64,000 bases of DNA from Cyanobacteria bacterium SBLK (GTDB lineage Bacteria > Cyanobacteriota > Cyanobacteriia > Cyanobacteriales > Spirulinaceae). The stretch covers positions 39,125 through 103,124 of the forward strand of contig JAGHZQ010000051.1 of NCBI GenBank assembly GCA_017746715.1, written 5' to 3'. Positions 58,159 to 64,000 of the stretch are shown piece by piece. Position numbers and translations under genes: made by a program. Positions within the stretch are counted from its first letter, which is position 1. Every line of letters starts with the position of its first letter. The notes below the pieces were generated by a model. That model was not told the origin of the DNA. It searched no databases and saw only the letters and a list, made by a program, of their open reading frames with translations.

Positions 58159-60345
58159 CTACCCGCCATCGACCAATTTAGCAACTTCAGGATTGTAAAT
58201 TCGTAAATAATTCCAATAGTTACTAAAAACAGACTCCACATAATTTTTAGTTTCCCCAAAGGGAATTTTTTCGACGAACTCATCGGGATCGTTGAACCCG
58301 AAACGCTTGACCCAACTGCTCACATTACCGGGTCCTGCATTATAACTGGCGATCGCTAACATAGAATTATTTTGATATTCATCGTGGGTAAAATCTAAAA
58401 ACCACGTTCCCAAAGTAATATTATTTTCTGGATTAATCAAAGAATAATCTTCTAAAGCAATCTTTTCCGCAATCCATTCCCCTGTTTCCGGCATCACCTG
58501 CATCAGTCCGAGGGCCCCAGCAGAGGAGCGAATTTCCGGCTCAAAACGGGACTCTTGGCGAATCAAAGACACCACCAAAATCGGATTGATTTGATGTTCT
58601 TTCGACCATTTTACAATCGTATCGCTGTAGGGAAACGGGAACAATGCCTGCCAATATTCCGGGGTTTGTCGCAATGCTTGCCATTCCGCTCGCTCTTCCG
58701 GTTTTTCCCGCTCTTTTAAACTCCAAATTAAATTAATTCCTTTTAAATAATCTCCCGTGGTTTGTAACAATAATCCCTCGGTAAACTGTTCGGAAACCGT
58801 GAGTTCTTGTGGGTTGGCTAACTCCGCTTGCCAGAGAATCCAAGCATCATTATCTTGGCCGAGTTGATAGAGTTCTTTAAATAACTCGGATCCGGCGGGA
58901 GGAAGAGTGCGAATGGCGGGTGGTGTGACTTCTACTTGTTTGTTTCGCACTGTAGTAAACGTTCCCACATCCCAACCCAACAGAGACGCAGATCGCCAAG
59001 CATAGTAAGATTCGGGATGCTTGGCGAGGACGTACTTATAAGCAGCCTCCGCGTCTTCAGGGCGATTCAGTTGAGAAGCCCATTTTCCCACCCAAAACGC
59101 CGCCTTAGCGGCCAAACCGCTATCGGAATTGTTGGTGGCAATGGGGTGCGCCCATTTCCACGCCTGTACGTATTCCCCTTGCTTGGCTAACTTTTGTGCG
59201 GTCTCCCAACGGTAGCGGGCGGTGGCCTCCGATTTGGGATATTGATTGAGAATGCGCTGTCGGGCTTCCCCTGCCGCTTTGCCATCTCCTCCCCTTTCCA
59301 ATAACTTCGCCTTTTGCAGGAGGGCATCGGGGGCGCGATCGCGATGATTTTGAATAGCGCGATCCAAATATTGTAAGGCTTCTGGGCGATCGGACAGGCG
59401 GGCGAGATGGAGGAATGCCAAGCCGTTTTCTTCCGCTTCGGGAAACTCGCTAACGAGCTTTTGATAGCTAATTTTTGCTTCTACCGGACTATTGCCCAAA
59501 TCTCGCCCTCGAGCGGTGCGATAGAGGTTCGTCGGGGTAGGAGGTGCTTTGGCGTAGGCACTGCCCGCTTTTCCGTACTCCCACTGTTCCCAATAGCCGT
59601 AAGCGATCGCTTCCCAATCTGCCACACTCAGGCGATCGCGGTAGTTTTTCACCAAAGCATCGCGAATGTCGCTCATTCCGGGAGCATCGGGGGTATTTCT
59701 CGCCAAAAAGAGCAACAATTCCGGCTGGTCTCGTTTCCCATCCAAACGCTCCCGCACCAGTTCGTGAGTGAGGGGATGTTGGGGGTATTCGGCGATGGCG
59801 CGATCGCCATATTCCGGCTCGTATTTGGCCAGGCGATAATATGCCTCTGCCACGGCGGGAGACTCGGGATAGGCTTCGAGGAGGCTCTCTAAGGTGGCTT
59901 TCGAGCGATTGAGGTCATTTGTCAATTCATAGGCTCGCGCCCGTTTGAGGAGAATATAGGGGGCAAGGAGGGGATATTCGTCCTCGAGGTCGTCAAGGAG
60001 GCGAATCGCTTTACCCCCTTCCAACTGGGCGAGACGATCGCTTGCCAGCAAATAACGGGCGCGACTGCGTTCGATAGAAGGGCGATCGCTAAAAGCAATT
60101 GCGTCGAGTCCTACCGCGCGGGCTTCCGGGGAGAGTAAGGCGAGGGGCAGCACTTGCGATCGCCCGTCCTCGGGTTTGGGGGTAATTTTCCCGACGGGGA
60201 GTAAATTTCTCTCAGCGATCCACTGTTCGATGCGCGCAAAGGATCCTTGTTTTTGTGCCAAGACGAACGCCGATCCGAGAATGGCGGCGATCGCAATACT
60301 CATACTAACCGTTAAAAATGTTTGAATGGGTCGTCCTTTTTGCAT
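58159..60345 (-). CDS. slt: Soluble lytic murein transglycosylase (Slt70-like)
   Basis: 728 residues. An N-terminal signal anchor (FLTVSMSIAIAAILGSAFVL) precedes a long helical superhelix with TPR-like repeats (AVAEAYYRLAKYEPEYGDRA and similar, about 100-560). The C-terminal SLT domain is NPILVVSLIRQESRFEPEIR with the catalytic Glu, SSAGALGLMQVMPETGEWIA, and ASYNAGPGNVSSWVKRFG. It cleaves peptidoglycan with formation of anhydro-muropeptides. It is monocistronic. Confidence 0.94.
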   Translation of the reverse strand: MQKGRPIQTFLTVSMSIAIAAILGSAFVLAQKQGSFARIEQWIAERNLLPVGKITPKPEDGRSQVLPLALLSPEARAVGLDAIAFSDRPSIERSRARYLLASDRLAQLEGGKAIRLLDDLEDEYPLLAPYILLKRARAYELTNDLNRSKATLESLLEAYPESPAVAEAYYRLAKYEPEYGDRAIAEYPQHPLTHELVRERLDGKRDQPELLLFLARNTPDAPGMSDIRDALVKNYRDRLSVADWEAIAYGYWEQWEYGKAGSAYAKAPPTPTNLYRTARGRDLGNSPVEAKISYQKLVSEFPEAEENGLAFLHLARLSDRPEALQYLDRAIQNHRDRAPDALLQKAKLLERGGDGKAAGEARQRILNQYPKSEATARYRWETAQKLAKQGEYVQAWKWAHPIATNNSDSGLAAKAAFWVGKWASQLNRPEDAEAAYKYVLAKHPESYYAWRSASLLGWDVGTFTTVRNKQVEVTPPAIRTLPPAGSELFKELYQLGQDNDAWILWQAELANPQELTVSEQFTEGLLLQTTGDYLKGINLIWSLKEREKPEERAEWQALRQTPEYWQALFPFPYSDTIVKWSKEHQINPILVVSLIRQESRFEPEIRSSAGALGLMQVMPETGEWIAEKIALEDYSLINPENNITLGTWFLDFTHDEYQNNSMLAIASYNAGPGNVSSWVKRFGFNDPDEFVEKIPFGETKNYVESVFSNYWNYLRIYNPEVAKLVDGG

Positions 60346-60456
60346 TCATCTGCCCTCATCCAGCCCAAATGTCATAATAGCTTAATTGGTTATTGGTTAT
60401 TGGTTATTGGTGTTGGTTGTTGGGAACGATGAAGGAAGTTTCTTCCCCATCTCCCC
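60346..60456. repeat. ATTGGTT tandem repeat before the Rieske gene
   Basis: Units of TTATTGG/TTGGTTA repeat at about 60384-60422. The same family occurs in the hox locus. Confidence 0.7.
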
Positions 60457-60507
60457 ATGCTTCCCGCGCTTCCGACGCTCTTCTTGCTCTCTCAATTCGT
60501 GCAAAAT

Positions 60508-61557
60508 ATGCAAGTACAGGAAACTCAACTGACATCGCGAGATCTGCGAACCTGCGGGATTAATCCCGATCGCTGGTATGTCGTCGCTCGCAGTACGGAG
60601 GTCAAAGATACTCCCCTCGCCGTTACCCTTTGGAAACAGGCGATCGTCCTCTATCGCGATACAAAAGGGAAAGTTATCGCCCTCGAGGATCGCTGTCCCC
60701 ACCGTCAAGTACATTTGAGTTCGGGAAAAGTCGTGAAGGATTCGATCGAATGTTCTTATCACGGCTGGCAATTCGATCGACAGGGGGAGTGCGATCGCGT
60801 TCCTTATTTAGCCCCCGAGCAAAAACGTCCCACCTGTAAAATCCGCACTTTCCCCGCGCGAGAACTTGACGGTTTTATCTGGCTGTTTCCGGGGGAAGGA
60901 GATCCGGACGCGATCGCGCCTTTAGGCGTACCGGAATGGGAACATCTCAATTATATTGCCACGGTTTCCACCATTGATTGTCGGGGACATTATTCCTTTT
61001 TAATTGAAAATTTAATGGATATGTACCACGGACACCTACACGACAACTATCAGGCATGGGCATCGGCAAAACTGGACGCTTTAGAAATCGGCGAAAATAG
61101 AATTGATGCGCGTTACGAAGCGCAAAGTTATTATCGCATCGATCGCATTTGGTCGATTTCCCAATTATTTTTCCCTGCCCTGCGCCGCCTTCATCCAGAA
61201 CCTCTCGAGGTCAGTTATATTTATCCCCACTGGGTTTCTACGTTAGGACAAGATTTTAAAATTTACTGTCTCTTTTGTCCGGTTGACGAAACCCATACAC
61301 GTGCTTATTTGATTCATTTTACCTCCTTAAATGCTTTTTGGCGCTTGCATAAACTGCCCATTAAATTTCGTAAATTTCTCAAAGATCGTTTATTCGGTTC
61401 GGCCCAAAAACTCTTAGATGGTTTGGTTCGACAAGATGTAGACATGATCGAACAAGAACAGCAATCGTTTTTAGCATTTCCCCGCCGTCATTCCTACGAA
61501 CTCAATCGCACCTGTATTGCCGTTCAGCGTTTAATCCTCAAAATGAACAATTCTTAA
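60508..61557 (+). CDS. Rieske oxygenase, pheophorbide-a-oxygenase-like
   Basis: 349 residues from ATG 60508 (MQVQETQLTSRDLRTCGINP); an earlier ATG at 60457 lies in a simple repeat-like stretch and is less likely. The Rieske [2Fe-2S] site is DRCPHRQVHLSSG and ECSYHGWQFD. The mononuclear iron site is ENLMDMYHGHLHDN (D-x2-H-x-... His pair). The C-terminal region has CPVDETHTRAYLI. Relatives open chlorophyll derivatives or oxidise carotenoid and choline-like substrates; the substrate here is unknown. No reductase partner is adjacent. It precedes the kinase gene by 22 bp, possibly an operon. Confidence 0.85.
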   Translation: MQVQETQLTSRDLRTCGINPDRWYVVARSTEVKDTPLAVTLWKQAIVLYRDTKGKVIALEDRCPHRQVHLSSGKVVKDSIECSYHGWQFDRQGECDRVPYLAPEQKRPTCKIRTFPARELDGFIWLFPGEGDPDAIAPLGVPEWEHLNYIATVSTIDCRGHYSFLIENLMDMYHGHLHDNYQAWASAKLDALEIGENRIDARYEAQSYYRIDRIWSISQLFFPALRRLHPEPLEVSYIYPHWVSTLGQDFKIYCLFCPVDETHTRAYLIHFTSLNAFWRLHKLPIKFRKFLKDRLFGSAQKLLDGLVRQDVDMIEQEQQSFLAFPRRHSYELNRTCIAVQRLILKMNNS

Positions 61558-61579
61558 TTCTTAATTCTTAATTCTCAAG

Positions 61580-63292
61580 ATGTTACAGATTTTAATTGTT
61601 GATGATGAAGAAGCAAGTCGTTGCCACCTCATCCAAACTTTAGAAAAGATTGAGGATGAGATTGTCGTGCGAGAAAGCGAAACGATGGACGACGCGATCG
61701 CCATTCTCGCAACAATAAATATTGATTGTATTTTTCTCAAAGAAACCCTTTGCGATAGTCCCGCTACTTTACAACCCCTATACCCACAACATAGCAAAAC
61801 GCCCATTATCCTTTTAACAGAACGAGAAGACCGCAAAACTCGCCGGGAATGGCTGGAAATTGGCGTATCGGATACCCTGCATCAATGGGAGATCGTCCCG
61901 GCAATTCTCTCTCGCAGTCTCTATATTGCCATTGGCATCGATCGCGCCCGACAAGAAGCGACTGAGAATTTGCGCCAAGTCAATGCGAGGTTAGCCGAAC
62001 AAAAACAACATCTCACTACATTACACAAACTCACCAATCTTTTAAACCAGCGCTTGGCTAATTTAACGGATTTGCTGGAAGTGATGGCGCGATCGATTTT
62101 AGAAGCGATCGCGGGGGCGAAATTTTGTTTTATTGCCCTTTACGATTGTCTCGAATGCCAAACCAGTCTTACCGTCACGGCAGGAGAAGAAGCCGATCGC
62201 TTGCCCCTCGATCGCGCTTTTTCAGCGGGAGGATGGTTGCATCGGGTTTTTACCACGGGGGAAACCACCCTCATGCAAACCCCCACTCATCCGCTTTTTC
62301 CCTTTCCCGCCGCCCTTTATGCGGTTCCCATTCAATCGGTAAGATCGGGACGTTTGGGAGTCTTGGGGGTGGGACATTGGCAAAATCTCGAAGCCTTTAC
62401 CCGAGGAGACGGACTTTTGTTACTCGCTGCGGGAGAACAAGCCGCGATCGCGATCGACAATGCCCAACTCATTCAAACCTTAGAAGAACGAGAAGAACGC
62501 TTAGAACGACAAAATCAAACCCTCGCCCGACAAAATCAAAAATTAGCGACCCAACGCCAACAAATTCACCGGAAAAATTTACAACTGATTGAAGCGGCGA
62601 ACATGAAATCGCAATTTTTGGCTACCATGTCTCACGAATTGCGTACCCCAATGAATGCCATTATTGGTTTTTCGCAAGTCTTATTGCGCCAGCGTTCTGC
62701 TTCCCTTTCTCCCCATCAAGTGCAAATGCTCGAACGGATTCATAGTAACGGGAAAAATTTACTGGAATTAATCAATGATATTCTCGATCTTTCCAAAATT
62801 GAAGCTAAAAAATTGGAAATCAAACTAGGTTCTTTTAATGTGGTACAATTAGTTTGCACGACCCTAGAAACTTTGCGCCCTCTTGCTGATGAAAAAAATT
62901 TAGTATTGTCTTGCGATTGTCAGTGTCATCTCGAAAATCAAGAAATCGTTAGCGATCGCGATCGCCTGCGGCAAATTCTCGTCAATTTACTCTCCAATGC
63001 CATTAAATTTACGGAAAAAGGCAGCGTCACGGTAAAGTTGAAAGATGTCGGCGGCGATCGCTTAAAACTGGTGGTTGAAGATACAGGAATCGGAATTGCA
63101 CCAGAACGCCACAAACGGATTTTTGAAGAGTTTTACCAAGGCGATCAAACAACAACGCGAAAATATTCGGGAACGGGTTTGGGTTTGGCCATTACCAAAT
63201 CTTTGGTGGAATTAATGCAGGGTAAAATTGAACTGGAAAGTCAATTGGGGAAAGGAACGACTTTTTGTATTGAATTACCCTACAAGCCCTAG
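61580..63292 (+). CDS. Hybrid sensor kinase with degenerate receiver, GAF, HisKA and HATPase
   Basis: 570 residues. Residues 1-118 are a receiver fold with the acidic pocket DDEE (8-11) but Lys54 where the phospho-accepting Asp should be (IDCIFLKETL), and Gln for the conserved Lys later. A GAF domain (about 150-295, LLEVMARSILEAIAGAKFCF) and a Gln-rich coiled coil follow. The kinase core has H-box MSHELRTPMNAIIGFSQVLL, N-box NLLSNAIKFTEKG, G1 DTGIGI and G2 GTGLGLAITK. It should autophosphorylate; the receiver probably acts as a binding module. Signal unknown. Confidence 0.92.
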   Translation: MLQILIVDDEEASRCHLIQTLEKIEDEIVVRESETMDDAIAILATINIDCIFLKETLCDSPATLQPLYPQHSKTPIILLTEREDRKTRREWLEIGVSDTLHQWEIVPAILSRSLYIAIGIDRARQEATENLRQVNARLAEQKQHLTTLHKLTNLLNQRLANLTDLLEVMARSILEAIAGAKFCFIALYDCLECQTSLTVTAGEEADRLPLDRAFSAGGWLHRVFTTGETTLMQTPTHPLFPFPAALYAVPIQSVRSGRLGVLGVGHWQNLEAFTRGDGLLLLAAGEQAAIAIDNAQLIQTLEEREERLERQNQTLARQNQKLATQRQQIHRKNLQLIEAANMKSQFLATMSHELRTPMNAIIGFSQVLLRQRSASLSPHQVQMLERIHSNGKNLLELINDILDLSKIEAKKLEIKLGSFNVVQLVCTTLETLRPLADEKNLVLSCDCQCHLENQEIVSDRDRLRQILVNLLSNAIKFTEKGSVTVKLKDVGGDRLKLVVEDTGIGIAPERHKRIFEEFYQGDQTTTRKYSGTGLGLAITKSLVELMQGKIELESQLGKGTTFCIELPYKP

Positions 63293-63312
63293 AGATACGG
63301 CATATTTTATCT

Positions 63313-64000
63313 CTACTCATTTTTGTTTCTCAGCCAGTTGGACAAGTCTTCTAAGCTGGAAAAATTCAAACTTGCTTTTACTAATTCATCTAATTCTGCG
63401 AAGGAAAGCCGTGCGATCGCTTCTTCAACATCTGGTGAAAGTTTACCCAGCCTTCCGAGAATCTGGAAAATCACTTTTATTTGTCCTTTCTTTTCGCCTT
63501 CCGCAAGACCTTCTTCTCGAGCTAAAATAATAGAACCTCGTTGATCTTCGAGAAACATTTCTCGTTTGTCCAGCTTATCCAATTCGTCAACGCTCAAATT
63601 TGCGCGGCTGGCGATATTCAGTGCTTTTTCCATTGCGGGAATTTCGCTCAATGTGGAGGGAATGAGTTCTAATGAAGGGGCTTCTTTCATGAAGAATATC
63701 CATTTTTCGGTTAAAGTTTGCAAATCTTCGAGTTTTTTGTCGAATTTGGGTAACTCGACGAAAATCATTTCTAATTCGCGATCGCGATATTCAAAGTTTT
63801 CTTCGGTTTCTCGAAAATGAAAGCGGGTGATAATTTTTTCGGTATTCTCAAAGAGTTGGAAATCGGTTATCGTTAAAGCAATAACGGGTCTGAGATAAGA
63901 GTAACCTTGACCGGATTTTAACTGATTGGCGTAGGTTTTGGATAGGTTATAAATCACTCGTTTTTCAAAGGCCGCGACGTTTAAGACCTGCATTTCGATA
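63313..64000 (-). CDS. Rpn/PD-(D/E)XK family protein, C-terminal part (cut by right edge)
   Basis: The frame is open to the end of the window (IEM precedes QVLNVAAFEKRVIYNLSK), so the ATG at 63993 is internal. The E-x-Q catalytic half-motif (IEMQV) and the FEKRVIYNLSKTYANQLKSG region identify the PDDEXK family that includes Rpn recombination-promoting nucleases. The middle part (SLELIPSTLSEIPAMEKALN) and Glu/Lys/Gly-rich AREEGLAEGEKKGQ are typical. It may work on DNA during recombination. No terminal repeats are seen, so it is not called a transposable element. Confidence 0.85.
   Translation of the reverse strand, partial: IEMQVLNVAAFEKRVIYNLSKTYANQLKSGQGYSYLRPVIALTITDFQLFENTEKIITRFHFRETEENFEYRDRELEMIFVELPKFDKKLEDLQTLTEKWIFFMKEAPSLELIPSTLSEIPAMEKALNIASRANLSVDELDKLDKREMFLEDQRGSIILAREEGLAEGEKKGQIKVIFQILGRLGKLSPDVEEAIARLSFAELDELVKASLNFSSLEDLSNWLRNKNE

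Noticed and set aside
63313..64000. Rpn-type gene as an insertion sequence transposase
   Set aside because: No inverted ends or target duplication can be seen and the gene is cut by the window edge. The family is a nuclease domain that does not define an IS.

Overview
The window is cyanobacterial chromosome. The octamer GCGATCGC (HIP1) is scattered throughout. Typical cyanobacterial genes are present: a bidirectional hox hydrogenase operon, a CobN-type chelatase, a two-pair-ACT aspartokinase, an SLH-domain protein with signal peptide, a PaO-like Rieske oxygenase and many two-component proteins. Short tandem repeats of the ATTGGTT/CAACTAT kind, a dispersed 28-bp palindrome and a C-rich CCCCCCTAACCCCC repeat point to a filamentous, repeat-rich species. 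I cannot name the species.

Layout. 1-2.9 kb: end of a sensor kinase, rpsD, a TrmJ-like methyltransferase and tRNA-Gln(UUG). 2.9-8.0 kb: SLH protein, then two adjacent P-loop ATPase genes, the first with TPR-like and membrane segments. 8.3-16.8 kb: lysC, nanE, a membrane protein with a catalytically altered kinase domain, and cobN. 16.9-27.6 kb: a dark-fermentation locus with hoxE-hoxF-hcp-hoxU-hoxY-(secreted protein)-hoxH on the minus strand and adhE divergent on the plus strand; glycolytic gap1 follows at 34 kb. 27.7-33.6 kb: a secreted Cys-rich protein, a cytochrome P450 remnant, a flavin-dependent halogenase, a SnoaL-like protein, a secreted beta-rich protein and a vanadium-haloperoxidase homologue, which together look like a halogenation or oxidative-tailoring neighbourhood. 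35.3-38.3 kb: a deoxynucleotide cassette (thymidylate-synthase-like, two-TM protein, dCMP deaminase, nucleoside deoxyribosyltransferase-like). 38.4-44.3 kb: isochorismatase-type hydrolase, TRZ/ATZ amidohydrolase and two near-duplicate sodium:solute symporters, a possible uptake and breakdown module for a small nitrogen compound. 44.3-55.9 kb: orphan ModA, secreted phosphoesterase, sugar-type epimerase, ClC-CBS-USP transporter, LuxR-type regulator, membrane-anchored Mn/Fe superoxide dismutase, VOC protein, Uma2 nuclease. 56.0-58.2 kb: an island of small regulators and decaying toxin-antitoxin genes. 58.2 kb to the end: Slt transglycosylase, Rieske oxygenase, a sensor kinase with a degenerate receiver, and an Rpn-type nuclease cut by the right edge.

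The most coherent biology is the fermentation locus: Hox disposes of NADH as H2, AdhE regenerates NAD+ by ethanol formation, Hcp handles reactive nitrogen intermediates, and Gap1 feeds glycolysis. Least explained are the halogenase/haloperoxidase neighbourhood, the nucleotide cassette, the paired ATPases and the toxin-antitoxin island, which contains a previously uncalled 37-residue hydrophobic peptide.
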